From the NCBI RefSeq assembly GCF_905220365.1, contig NC_061140.1:7380501-7444500 (forward strand): a DNA stretch of 64,000 bases. The letters are read 5' to 3'. A program made the translations under genes and the position numbers. The notes below the pieces were generated by a model. The model was not told the DNA's origin and ran no database searches. It was given only the letters and a program-made list of their open reading frames with translations. Positions 26,201 through 36,175 of this stretch are shown here, piece by piece. Origin of the DNA: Vanessa cardui. Taxonomy: Eukaryota > Arthropoda > Insecta > Lepidoptera > Nymphalidae. Numbering within the stretch: position 1 is the first letter of the stretch; the number at the start of each line of letters is the position of its first letter.

Positions 26201-29200
26201 CCACGAGTATGAAGAACCAAAGATTTCCTTAGACCACATGGAGCATGCAGAGACAGTGTCGAGTAAGTGACGCCCTTATAGATAGTTAATGACAAGTAAA
26301 TTAGAAATGGCTAGGGGTTGTCCATTAATCACGTGAGGCTTGAAAGGGGGGGAGGGGTTTGATAAAAATCACGAAAATAACACAAGGGGGTGGGGGGGTG
26401 TAGTAAGATATCTCGTGTATTTATTTCTTCGTCTAATACGCGATTTTGAAACAAATATGATCCTTAATTTCAGAATAAAATAAGATTATAGTTTATACCT
26501 GTATTTAAATTAAGATAATATTCAGAAAATTTTAAGATTCGTTGTAGGTACTAAAAATACACGTGATGTTGAGAAGAGGGAGGGGGGGTGGTCTTAAAAC
26601 TCACTACGTATCACCAATGGGGGAGGGGGGGTTAAAAAATGCTAAAAAAAGATCACATGATTAATGGACAACCCCCTAGAGTAAGAAATAATTATTCTTC
26701 ACCTTCAAGGCGACCGGTTTATTCCGAGCGAGTTAAGCGACGCCGGAAGCAACAAATCGTTGATCTCAGTGGACAGCAGCGCAGCCTCCATGAACGGTAC
26801 CATGTCGGATCAGTACGACAATCCGGTGAGTTACACTTCTGGGCATAAATTTAAAATACGATTACATTACATAAATGTTATAACAATCATTACAAAATAC
26901 CCTCGTCTTCGTGACAACGAAGAAATAAACTGTTGTAAAGTGAATAGTGGAATCATTATATTGTAATCCTTTAAATAAAACTAATTATAACGGATGAATC
27001 GCGTATATTAATTATTTTTAAACATCCCGGTATTATATCATCGGTAGACTCTACAGTCTACCCGTGACCACGAACACTGCAAAGTTCTCGAAACGTCGGG
27101 ATGTTTAAAAATAATTAATATACGCGATTCATCCGTTATAATTAGTTTTATTTAAATGTGTAATAATCGCGAAAATTTAAGACAACATTATTGTAATCCT
27201 GCTACTCAAACATCCCGAGTTTCTATCCGATGTCGATCCACGTGATCTATTGACGATAGCTCTTAACGTATAGTAAGACACAAATTAGATGTAGCATCGG
27301 AAAATGAAATGGAATGAAAATAAAACCGATTGCTGCCGATTTACACAACCAATAGAAATAGCTCACTATCGCGCTATTCGACGCTATTCGTCGCTTTAGA
27401 TTCACACGTAAGAGAAAGCAAGTGCATGTACATCGACGCGTCAAATTGACGAATATATTAGGTCATATGATATTACATGTTATTGCGTTCGTGCAAAGAT
27501 CGTATTCGCGTGAGAAATAAATATTGATAATTTCGGATAGCGTACTCAATTCGGATATGATCGGTTTTACGAATTTTGCCGATGCGACATCTAAGTTGTG
27601 TCGTACTATAAATTGTCTGTGTCTGATGGTGACGTGGTGTGGCTTCGCAGTTCGCGGACAACAAGAGCTCGAATTCGTTGGAGAGCATGAACGCGCTGAC
27701 GTACGCGCTGCGCAGCGAGGCGCGGCGGAGTGGCGCGGGGGGCGGGGCGGGGGGCGCGGGGGGCGGGGCTTGCGGGGGCGACGCGGGTGACGAGCTGGGC
27801 GCATGCGCCGCGCCGCGCCTCATGGAGTCCATAGTGTCGCAGGGCAAGACCTACCTCGTCACCGTCACCAAGAAGATCGGCAGCGTGAGTGACACGTTAC
27901 ATTGCTTTAACTCGACTCTGACTGTGACACGGCCCCTTTTTATTAGTTTAAAAATTTCATTTCTATTAGTAACTAAACTTGTTACCGTCTGGGTAGATAC
28001 CACCCACTCATCAGATATTCTACCGCTAAACAACAGTACGCAGTATTGTTGTTTCGGTTTAAAGGGTGAGTGAGCCAGTGTAACAGGCACAACGTAACAT
28101 CTTAGTTCCCAAGGTTGGTGGCGCATTGACGATGTAAGGTTAATATTTCTTACAGTGTCATTGTCTATGGGTGATGGTGACTACTTACCATCAGGTGGCC
28201 CATATGCTTGTCCGCCAACCTATTCCTGTCAATAATTTTTTTACCCCTTCTAACTTTTTGTCGGTAAATTTTGAGGAAGTTACTAGAAGTACTATGAAAA
28301 TTTGACTGATGTAGATATCTACATATATATTCTGTTAAAATTGTTAAATGTATTGTGGAGGCTCCAGGGAGGTTGCCCCGGTTGTCTTCCCCTATTTCCA
28401 GTGATATATATTTATCACATACAAATTTCGTGTTGCAGGGTAATTATGGTCACGTGTTTAAGGGATGGATGGAGCGAGACAACCAGGAATCTCAACGAAA
28501 GGAGGTGGCCGTTAAAAAATTGACAAGACAGGCGTCCGAGAGGAATGGCAGTCTCTATGAGGACTTCAAAAATGAGCTCGAGATTATGAAAGTAAATATA
28601 AAATATGCTATATACTTTATATTCTAAATATAAAAAATAACAAGAATGGTTCAAACTATATGCATTTTAATGCATGCGTTGATTGCTCATACATACATAG
28701 TAAAAAATTGGATTGATTTTTTTCAAATAGGCTTACCCTTAGATTATTAATTATTAATTAATATATTATGATAACGAATTATAGGTAATATTTTTTATTT
28801 CTTTTTGTAGTCACTACAACACATAAACATAGTGGAAATCCTTGGCTACTCCTGGGACCATGGGTCTGATGTTCTCATTGTCATGGAGTATTTGGAGGAA
28901 GGGTCGCTCAACTATTACCTTAAGTTCCAAGGGGACAAACTACGTATATCGCATCTGCTTAAATATGCGAAGGATATAGCTACGGTAACTTTATATATTA
29001 TTATAAATTACTAAGACGGAATATTCTTATACAGTCTGTATCAAATAACACATGACATCCTGAAAAATCTGTTCTTTTTAAAAAATTTTTTATTCCTTTT
29101 CATGTATAGAAGGCAAATAAATTATGTGACTAATTAAAAAAGTTTATATTTTGAGCATCTGTTTATGAGCTATTTCTATGTTGTAATATTAAATTAAAAT

Positions 29201-30400
29201 TGTAAATTATGAGTATTATTAACAAGAAATAATAAGCGCTTCTGCGTTATATAAACAAAATATTTAATAATTAAAAATACTTGAATAGTTCCTATTTTAA
29301 TTATGATTATGACCTGTTTTACTTTTTAGGGTATGGATCATGTGTCTGCTAAAAATGTAGTGCATCGAGACTTGGCCACGCGGAACATCCTCGTAGTGAA
29401 TAAGTATCACGTTAAGATCTCAGATTTTGGACTGGCGAGGATAATTCCCAAAGAAGAGAACACATATCGGATCAAGACCGAGAGATTATTGCCGATTAAT
29501 TGGTGTGTATTGAGTTACTGTTACTAAACCTATATGTATTAGTTTTTATCTACAAAACAATCGATAACACCTTATGATTGTATGTTTACACTTCTGCTAT
29601 TCCAGGGCTGATTTGATATTTTGACTACCGACTTGGCTAGACCTATGGCGGGTACAGTCTCCTGTACTACCTGTAAATCACGGATTTTTTTTGTAAAGAA
29701 CAATTGAATTAGGTTTTTTAAATGCTTGAACAGGTTTTTGAGTTTAAAACAAACTAAAACTAAAGTTTTAAAAATAAGTTCACTCGATTAGTTTCGCCGC
29801 CCTAGACCCTGATCTTCAGAAGATTGTTGTTTCCGGTCTTACTCTTTATTCTTATTAATGGACGATATAATCTTAGCTAGCTAGTTGTACATGTTGTTAC
29901 AAAGGTTCTTTTTTATGAAGCTACTTGAATCTGTTCTAATATTTAAAATAAGTAAAATTTGTTTTTTTTTGTTGTTAATTTAGGAACTGAATAGATAGTC
30001 TTTATTATTATGACAGAGTATAAAATATATTTATACCCTAACAATTTGGAGGTATGAAGCGGAGCGGGACGGGCGGTCAGTAGTATATTTTGCGTCCGGT
30101 GACTACATGCACCATCACCCAGTGGTTAGAACACGTGCATCTTAACCGATGATTGCGGGTTCAAACCCAGGCAAGCACCGCTGTTTCATGTGCTTAATTT
30201 GTCTTTTTAATTCATCTCGTGCTCAGCGGTGAAGGAAAACATCGTGAGGAAACCTGCATGTGACAAATTCATAGAAATTCAGCTACACGTGTATTCCACC
30301 AAACCGCATTGGAACAGCGCGGTCGAATATGTTCCAAACCTCCTCAAAGGGAGATGAGGCCTTTGACACTTCTGCTGCCCAGCAGTGGGAACTTACAGGC

Positions 30401-30437
<37 letters not shown>

Positions 30438-31780
30438 GATGCACATGATTAATGATTACAATCGCGCAGGTACGCGCCGGAGTCGGCCGTGGAGCCGTGG
30501 CACTTCTCGTCGAAGAGCGACGTGTGGTCGTTCGGCGTGACGGCGTGGGAGATCTTCACGCGCGCGCGCCACGAGGTGCCCAAGTTCGACGTCGAGCGCC
30601 CGCGCGAGCGCGCCTCCTGGTAACGCACTGACGCTTCTATATGCCCTAACTAACTAACTAGTGTTAAAGTTATTAGGTTATTCGCTGGGTGCGAAGTATA
30701 AGGGGGAACCACGAAACGATCGCAGCGCGCGTCATGGCTAAAAAAGGAACTTTCTGTGGCGGACGCTGTCACTTTTTATCAGCGAGATTTACGTTTTTAG
30801 AAAATAAACATGGTTTGGATCATAGCATCTTCATATTTAATTTCTTTCACACCTTGCACATATTGAGCTAAAACTAATTGTTTTCCTTTCAATGTTGCTT
30901 GTGGTTGGAAAATGATGTCGTGTGTGATTGGTCGGAATCCAGGTTTTATGATTAATTTGGCCATGTTTAACTGAAAATACATAAGAGAATGTATTATTGA
31001 GAGCACAGGCACTCATAAATAATCGTCTGCTATTTACATGAAATGCGTTATTCGATGAAATTTGCTTATTTCTTTCCTTACTTCTCCTGACGACAGCCAT
31101 GAAAAATCCCTAATATACAAAGCTAAATCTATTGATTGTGCCATTTTAGACGAAAAATAAAAAAGACTTACCTTATATAGATTTAGAATATTTATTGGAA
31201 TAAATGTAAATTACAATATTTATTTAAAATAGTTCGTTTGTAAATAACTCGTCGTAATGACAGCCGGGCATTTGACATTTCGGAGGCCACCGTATTTACA
31301 ACCGCTAGTTGGCGCTGTCATCGCGCACCCAGCGAATTGCAATTATGTTCATTGATTAATTTAATTAAAAGTCATTATCACTCATTTGTTTTATTTTACA
31401 ATTTAATATTAATAATAATCTTTGTTTTATGAAATACAATTGTCATTTGAAACAATGTCCCAATACGACATTGTGACGTCATATATGTCTATGTGTTTAA
31501 TTCAATGTAGTTTTTATATTCTAAATAGGATTAACATAAAATAGTTTTTTTTTTATAAAATTAACATTATTATAGCCTTTTAACATTTTATTTCTCTCCG
31601 TGTGCTAATATTGATACTAATTTAAATTATTATTTTAACAGTTTTCAAATACCGGAGGGTTGCCCTTCAGAAATATTCAGGCATCTGATGAAGGATTGTT
31701 GGGCGCTCGACCCGAATATGCGACCGAAGTTCATCGACCTCGTGCACATGTGCAAGCGGTTCATGGACGAGTATAAGTGA
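13074..31780 (+). CDS. hop: Janus kinase (Hopscotch-type JAK), 22 coding exons
   Basis: Cytoplasmic tyrosine kinase bound to the Domeless-type receptor, phosphorylating STAT. Exons: 13074-13313, 13574-13725, 16328-16486, 18831-19008, 19402-19556, 19635-19727, 20145-20264, 21195-21343, 21774-21908, 22000-22127, 22564-22700, 23345-23542, 24666-24816, 25419-25557, 26188-26262, 26710-26825, 27651-27884, 28439-28591, 28811-28984, 29330-29502, 30470-30619, 31642-31780. Total 3348 nt, 1115 residues; fly Hop is about 1177. All junctions keep frame with GT-AG introns. Order: FERM, SH2-like, pseudokinase (HGG in place of HRD), Gly-rich linker, active kinase with IGSGNYG, K879, HRDLATRN (974-981), DFG (994-996). 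Start is the first ATG in a good context. Exon 16 uses an AAG acceptor; exon 14 has a poor pyrimidine tract. The introns are packed with mobile elements. Confidence 0.95.
13910..14000 (-). repeat. Degenerate copy of interspersed repeat C (JAK intron 2)
   Basis: Shows ACCAGATAGTAAGTGGTCA and AAGGAATATTAAA in the order found in the intact copy at 59565-59833. Heavily diverged. Confidence 0.4.
18020..18360 (+). mobile_element. TA-type MITE, copy 1 (JAK intron 3)
   Basis: About 340 bp with terminal inverted repeats (GTACGACACAAATTAGATGT at the left; ACATCTAAGTTGTGTCATAC at the right). It is one of four near full-length copies in the JAK introns. Non-coding. Copies 2 and 4 show a clean TA duplication, which suggests a Tc1/mariner-type source. 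Confidence 0.85.
19080..19378 (+). mobile_element. SINE family A copy (JAK intron 4)
   Basis: Full-length, with 11-bp target duplication AAGTGACTATT at 19069-19079 and 19379-19389. It sits 23 bp before the exon 5 acceptor. Confidence 0.92.
19753..20088 (+). mobile_element. TA-type MITE, copy 2 (JAK intron 6)
   Basis: Begins TAGTACAACACGACTTAGAT and ends CTAAGTTGTGTCGTACTA, flanked by TA on both sides (19751-19752, 20089-20090). Same orientation as copy 1. Confidence 0.88.
20487..20745 (+). repeat. Interspersed repeat D (JAK intron 7)
   Basis: Shares ACGGATTTTGAT, TAGATAGAGTG/TAGATAAAGTG and the GGCGGGTCGCTAGT-like end with 40562-40800 and partly 46256-46345. Class unknown; similar ends are common in butterfly and moth genomes. 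Confidence 0.6.
20797..21016 (+). mobile_element. SINE family B copy (JAK intron 7)
   Basis: Full-length: A-box-like TGGTCGAGTGG, B-box-like GGTTTGATTCC, and the 3' part GGGATCAGAGTAATGTATG. It has a short A-rich tail. Confidence 0.85.
21401..21706 (+). mobile_element. SINE family A copy (JAK intron 8)
   Basis: Plus-oriented, head GAAATGGCCCAGTGGTTGG, ends GTGGGAAATTTACAGGCTGTT. Diverged from the family by several substitutions; no clear target duplication seen. Confidence 0.82.
22934..23236 (+). mobile_element. SINE family A copy (JAK intron 11)
   Basis: Plus-oriented, full head and body. Its tail runs into a (TA)n microsatellite. Closest to the 21401 copy (both end CTGTTACTTTA). Confidence 0.85.
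23233..23270. repeat. (TA)n microsatellite
   Basis: Uninterrupted TA dinucleotides at the end of the SINE, about 75 bp before JAK exon 12. Confidence 0.95.
23548..23874 (+). mobile_element. TA-type MITE, copy 3, touching JAK exon 12 donor
   Basis: Starts five bases after the exon 12 boundary (exon ends 23542, GTAAG, then TAGTAC...). The intron's early bases are thus followed directly by the element. It ends in GTGTCGTTACTA near 23874. Confidence 0.85.
24257..24453. mobile_element. Imperfect inverted-repeat element (JAK intron 12)
   Basis: Left arm starts ATTTAAATAAAACTAGTTAT, right arm ends ATAACTAGTTTTATTTAAAT. The inner part carries CGTTTCGAGCACTTTACAGC and GGTAGACT as in the palindrome at 26970. 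A non-autonomous foldback or MITE-like element. Confidence 0.75.
25024..25217 (-). mobile_element. SINE family B copy, head-truncated (JAK intron 13)
   Basis: Minus-oriented, with (AAAT)n at its 3' tail side (25000-25023). The head sequence beyond the B box is lost. Confidence 0.82.
25273..25405. repeat. Poly-G run and 43-bp minisatellite before JAK exon 14
   Basis: A run of about 12 G at 25273-25284 is followed by three copies of a 43-bp unit (TATAATGTAACTCATGAGAG core) starting at 25285, 25328 and 25371. The array ends 13 bp from the exon 14 acceptor and replaces the region where a pyrimidine tract is expected. Confidence 0.9.
25518..25990 (+). repeat. hop: Tandem duplication including the 3' end of JAK exon 14
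   Basis: The last 37 nt of exon 14 (GAGATCATGCGA... to CATCGCG|GTAAG) recurs with its downstream intron at 25724-25761 and 25865-25902, in units of about 141 bp. A fourth partial trace (CACCGCGGTACGCCCGCTACG) lies near 25613. Each extra copy has an AG acceptor after ACTAAGATTTTC and a GTAAG donor, so each looks like a spliceable mini-exon. Confidence 0.9.
26311..26679. mobile_element. TIR element (JAK intron 15)
   Basis: Inverted ends CTAGGGGTTGTCCATTAATC and GATTAATGGACAACCCCCTA bound about 370 bp containing several G-runs. A non-autonomous DNA transposon by structure; this terminus is a sequence I recall as common in insects. It ends 30 bp before exon 16. Confidence 0.85.
26970..27156. mobile_element. 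Palindromic element with 60-bp perfect arms (JAK intron 16)
   Basis: Arms 26970-27029 and 27097-27156 are exact reverse complements over 60 bp, around a 67-nt centre that holds a second small palindrome (GGTAGACTCTACAGTCTACC). Related to the elements at 24257 and 9121. Confidence 0.92.
27271..27608 (+). mobile_element. TA-type MITE, copy 4 (JAK intron 16)
   Basis: Begins TAGTAAGACACAAATTAGAT and ends ACATCTAAGTTGTGTCGTAC plus TA; TA duplications at 27269-27270 and 27609-27610. It ends 42 bp before exon 17. Confidence 0.9.
27980..28235 (+). repeat. Interspersed repeat C (JAK intron 17)
   Basis: Landmarks in order: CGTCTGGGTAGATACCACCC, GGGTGAGTGAGCCAGTGTAA, TTCCCAAGGTTGGTGGCGCA, CATCAGGTGGCCCATATGC. 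Also at 46663-46935 and 59565-59833. I recognise it as a very common lepidopteran repeat but cannot name its class with certainty. Confidence 0.75.
30111..30439 (+). mobile_element. SINE family A copy with long (GTT)n tail (JAK intron 20)
   Basis: Head is slightly truncated (CACCCAGTGGTTAG...). The tail is an uninterrupted GTT run at about 30400-30438 that ends about 30 bp before the exon 21 acceptor. Confidence 0.88.
30680..31337 (-). mobile_element. Putative TIR-bounded insertion with small antisense frames (JAK intron 21)
   Basis: Exact inverted 14-mers ATTCGCTGGGTGCG (30680-30693) and its complement (31324-31337) bound 658 bp. On the minus strand there are a 36-codon frame from 31144 (MAQSIDLALYIRDFSW...) and a 55-codon frame from 30964 (MAKLIIKPGFRPITHDIIF...). 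The second follows a good acceptor (TTTTCAG at 30971-30977), but joining the two at the obvious donor gives an immediate stop. I do not recognise either peptide. No target duplication was found. Confidence 0.4.
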
Positions 31781-34700
31781 GCTGATATCAATCTTAATTC
31801 ATGGTAATAAGACAGGATTTCCCTCAAATCCACATTTATTAAAACGAGTGATGTCAATATCAATTATATTACTTATAAAGGGTGTTAAAATTTTAAAACT
31901 AAGTTATGACGATGTGTATTGGATTAAAGAAATCCTTTATCTTGAGAATAATGTTTTGCTGATCTATGTTCGTATATACAGAATGATTCCTACGATATTT
32001 AAAATTTCAATTAGACATATTGTTAAAAGTAACTTTAAAATTATTGACCAACAAATTATATACTGGAACATAGCGGTCAGCTTAACGAACGCCATATAGT
32101 ATAAAGCGACCCTAAATGATGACGTCAAATAGACGTAAGTTATGTCACTTTACAAATTCGTTGCGCATACGCACACAACAAGAAAATGACATGTAATATA
32201 TAATTAGTTATTTTGTATGTGTATTGTGGTTCCTTTGCGCATTTGCCTTAATTATTATTATTTTTTTGTAATAGCTATATGTAAATATATACAATAATAA
32301 GTGCAATCAAACGATTTGACAGGTTTTCTGTTATAAACAATACCTCCATGCAATTTATATTAGATCACAATAGGGTTTTATGATTAAGAATTATTTTATA
32401 AGTAGTTTTAGTGAAATGAAACTATGTGAATCTTATGGTAGCGACAGAAATGAACTTGCCCTTTAGGAAAGATTTTATTATGACTGTGTTTAGTCAATTC
32501 TAGATTATAGATATAATTTTAAAATGATATATATATATATTATAAATGATTTTTGCTAGGCAATCATTATTAAACTTGAGATTTTTATGATAATTTCTTT
32601 TTAAAGTACTTTTTTTTTCAAATAAATATCTTATAACCCGGCGTGTAAAAGTGTTTGTTAAGAATAAATTTATAAATTTTAGATAACATTTATATTTTCA
32701 AGTTTAATAATAATTTCTTGCATTGCTTCAAAACCAAAGATGATATTAAATTATCTTTTAATAATGTTAACTAAAGATACATTTTTATATTAAGATTAAA
32801 CACATTGTGTATCGGTGTTGCCATATTGCATTTTTTAAATGTGTAAAGCGTTAAAGAACATTGAATATTAATATATATAAATATATATATTACATTTTAT
32901 TACGATTAATAAGATGCTTTCAACACTAATATAGTGATGAAAATGTTGTCTGTGCTAATAGAATACATTTGAAAGTAACTGTGTCTGCCTGTCTTTGCTC
33001 TTTGACCGCCTCAACCAAATTTGATGAGATTTGGTATGAAGCAAGCTTGAACTTAAAGGAAGACCATAGGATAGGATTTTCATGCCTTAAAACTGATAAG
33101 CGAAACCGCGGTTGGCAATTGTTCTATACATTTTTAACAATTATGAGTTTGGCCTTTACATATACTTTTAAATTATGACAAAATGTTTGAATATGTTTTA
33201 AAACATTCTCTAAGTGCAGTGTGGCAACACTCAGATAACTTTTTTTTTTCGATGATAAATTTACAATATGCTGTTGTGACAGTTTTATTGAATGTTAAAT
33301 ATGTTTTATTATATTATAATGATAAGAAACATACTTTATTAATTTGTCATATTGTTGAAGCTATATTATGGTATATGTTTGTTTATATATTTTAGCATTA
33401 AACCGAATGAATGAATGATCATGTGAATGTATTTTGAAGATGAGACTGATGACAAGACGTAATACGGTGCTAAATGGAATGATTGGCCTTATTAAACCTT
33501 TTTTATTAGCTTCGCCGATATTGTTATGTATTTGAACATTCTAAACGTGGCTTAGATTATAAATTTTTGCGGCTAATCGCTTGTTTTAAAAGTTTGTAGT
33601 ATATTTATCCAATGTCAATTTCGATTAAATTTAAAAATTATGGAAATTAAATTAATTAATATAAGTGATCAGAATTTATATATAAGACTTTAATCTTAAT
33701 TTGAACGCGATCGGAATGTTGAAGATTTATTGAATTCCTTGAATTGATACAACGAAACTAGCCTCCATATTTTCGATTTAATGAAAATATTATCTATTCA
33801 TAATTATGATAATAAATTTACGATGTAATGAAAATCGATGAATCAAAATTGAAATATATTTAATTCAAAGTAGGCTTTTATGAGTACTTTTGCCTCGCCA
33901 TTTTACAGAACTATAAAAAAATAATCTACTGATTAATTAAAATACAAAGTGTGATAAAAACATTTTACAGCGTTTGGTTTACATATGAATCCTGGCCGTT
34001 ATATTAAAAGAAACTATTTGTTATAGGCAACACTAGTATCTGTCATTTTCGTACATTTATCCTTTACTTTCCGTTTTTGTATAGCCATCCCCGTATAAGC
34101 CAATAGTAACCTTTAAAAACGTCTCGTATACGATGTACGAAGAGCAGGAGTAACTATAAAAAATCCTTAGATATACAAACGCCATTCGATCTGTTAAATT
34201 TTTTTACATATATTTTGCAATATATAAAGAATTCTCGATTAATATATTTTTATAATACAATACTATTCATCTTTTCTATTTTCCATAACAATATTAGAAA
34301 CGTTATTTTTTTCATGAATACGTGATGGATACCATAGATAATGTTACGCTGACCACTTTTGTCAATTAAATTCAATGTAACTATATATCTTTACTCCTAT
34401 TAAACCAAACGGCATAGACAAATGTAAACCATAATCAAAACCAATCGTTCGTAGAAATATATTAACTAGGCATAAAAAGACTAATGGTAGATAGTCCAAT
34501 TCATAGTTTTGAACTGGTTATCACGTGGTTAGAAGGAAATTTATATAAATTGTACAATAACAATCAAATCCGATCCAAGTTTTTGTAATGGTTTTATATC
34601 CATTTTAATAATTATGTATGCGTTTATGAGATAGATTTTTTACATTACGTTATAACATGACGTTAAATTAATTTAAAGGCAAATAATATAAAAAACATTA

Positions 34701-36100
34701 TCAATAACTTCACGAGCGTGAAAAAAAATAAAAACTACTCGAGAATTGAAATGCTAATGGATTGATTCTTAGGTTTTTTCCATCAATTACGAGAATTCAA
34801 GGCATGTTTCCCGCTGAAATCTCGAACTTTGGTACGTGTTTTGAATTTGTGAATGGTGACGAATACATTTTTTATATTTTAGACGACGTTTAAAAACGAA
34901 TGCAACTCAGTTTAATTCAACAGCACAGATTATAAATTATGAAAGATTATAAATAAAATAAATAAATAAATATGAGACAACATCACATACATTTTGGATT
35001 GGATTCAAAATTTAATTCATTTTATTAATAGAATCAATCTTTGTAATCATTAAGTCTATCATAAAATACGTCCAAAGGATATTTACGTATTAAGGAAGTT
35101 TCGCTTTTTTAGGTTTTGCTTTCAATTTTACTTGACGATTGTAATTCATGAATTTTATTTTTCTGGATATGTTTTTTTCTTTGATATGATATTTTATTTT
35201 GATACAATTTTATTTCATTTTAATTGTGATTCTGGTTTGTAGTTGATATTTTCTGCTAGTGCGACTACAGAATGAAATTATATAACGAATGTAAGGAGAT
35301 AAAAAAATGCAATGGCTTTACGTGACGTATTTTATGTGCGACCTCTTTGACCTCTCAATATGACAACGTGGTATACGTAATACGTAATTTCGTTTTACTT
35401 TGTTATATTATCGCTGTGATAACAGTACCGTTCAGATTGAGTAATATTTACGTAATAAATAATTATGTAGTACAATAGACCAGTTCAAAATAAATACATT
35501 GACAGTTACCAGAATTTAAAAAAAAAGAAAAGATTTGTAAACGATTTGTTCAAAAAGAGAACGTAAATAATTATGAATTTTAATTTTATTGTAGTTCATA
35601 TGCATGTTCTTTTTAAATTTCAATTACGTATCGCTGTGTATATATTAGGTGTTAATTAGACTTAAGTAAAGTTTTATTATATAGAAAGAAGGTTTCTTTT
35701 AATGTAAAATATGATTCAGCTTTACGAGTTAAAAGGCCATAAAATACAAAACGTTGTCAAATAATTTAAATAGGTGTTTAAAAGTAAAGGTCTCATATTA
35801 TCGTTTGAATTTGTTGTTATTTCTATAATTTAAATAATTTGTAATAGTGATATTGATTTTCTCAACATAAGTGTAATTTGTATGTCGATTAAATGTTGCA
35901 TTTTATAATTATTATTAAAAATTTAATTGTATTTTACAGTAAATGAGGCTACTCAAGATCTATTTTATTTGCCATCAATTTTAAATATAAATTAATTTGA
36001 ACACTGCTTGTATATTTTTTAAAACCTTATCCTTAAAAATATTACAACCTCACTAGCGCCGGGCGTCCAACCATAATAAAAGAACTTTGCTTTTCATCAA
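31781..36100. other. AT-rich region downstream of JAK
   Basis: It must contain the JAK 3' UTR at its left edge; its end is not fixed. A worn interspersed repeat lies at about 32965-33110 (GTGTCTGCCTGTC, AAATTTGATGAGATTTGGTA) and a 3' scrap of SINE family B at 34972-34995. Short open frames (for example 33183-33395) are AT-driven and not credible. Confidence 0.5.
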
Positions 36101-36175
36101 CAATCTGTAAATTTCCCACTGCTGGGCTAAGAGCCTCCTCTCCCTTTGAGAAGAAGATTTGGAGCATATTTCACT
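36101..36175 (-). mobile_element. SINE family A, left part, split by the R1 LINE
   Basis: CTGTAAATTTCCCACTGCTGGGC to GGAGCATATTTCACT is the 3' part of a minus-oriented SINE. The other part resumes at 38019. Confidence 0.85.

Larger units (their letters stand above)
22000..26262 (+). other. hop: JAK exons 10-15: pseudokinase JH2
   Basis: Residues about 461-736. The Lys of VAFKTL (K491) is kept, but the catalytic loop reads HGGIRCRRLL (581-590) instead of HRDxxxxN, and the DFG position reads SGP in VKLSGPSLRQ. GDIWAFATTLWEVFSYGQSP and VWALLRQCWHSDPLRP are the usual C-lobe landmarks. This matches JAK JH2, which restrains JH1. Exons 14 and 15 end the domain. Confidence 0.88.
26710..27884 (+). 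other. hop: JAK exons 16-17: JH2-JH1 linker with Gly/Ala-rich insert
   Basis: Residues about 737-853. The linker is Ser-rich (SLISVDSSAAS), then exon 17 carries a low-complexity Gly/Ala run (GAGGGAGGAGGGACGG) that is very GC-rich compared with the surrounding AT-rich DNA, before entering the JH1 start (TYLVTVTKKIGS). The GC-rich run also creates long antisense frames, which I treat as shadows. Confidence 0.8.
28439..31780 (+). other. hop: JAK exons 18-22: catalytic kinase JH1
   Basis: Residues about 849-1115. Gly loop IGSGNYGHV spans the exon 17/18 junction; VAVKKL gives K879; HRDLATRN in exon 20 gives the catalytic D976; DFG 994-996; the activation loop has one Tyr (ENTYRIK, Y1008) rather than the double Tyr of vertebrate JAKs. 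WYAPES and DVWSFGVTAWEIFT follow, then CWALDPNMRP and the stop at 31778-31780. An active tyrosine kinase is expected. Confidence 0.93.

Noticed and set aside
27463..27847. Long antisense frames over JAK exon 17
   Set aside because: They mirror the GC-rich Gly/Ala coding run; codon content (Pro/Arg/Ala only) is the shadow of the sense exon.
33183..33395. 70-codon frame downstream of JAK
   Set aside because: Phe/Tyr/Leu/Val-rich translation of AT-rich DNA; no motif or splice context.
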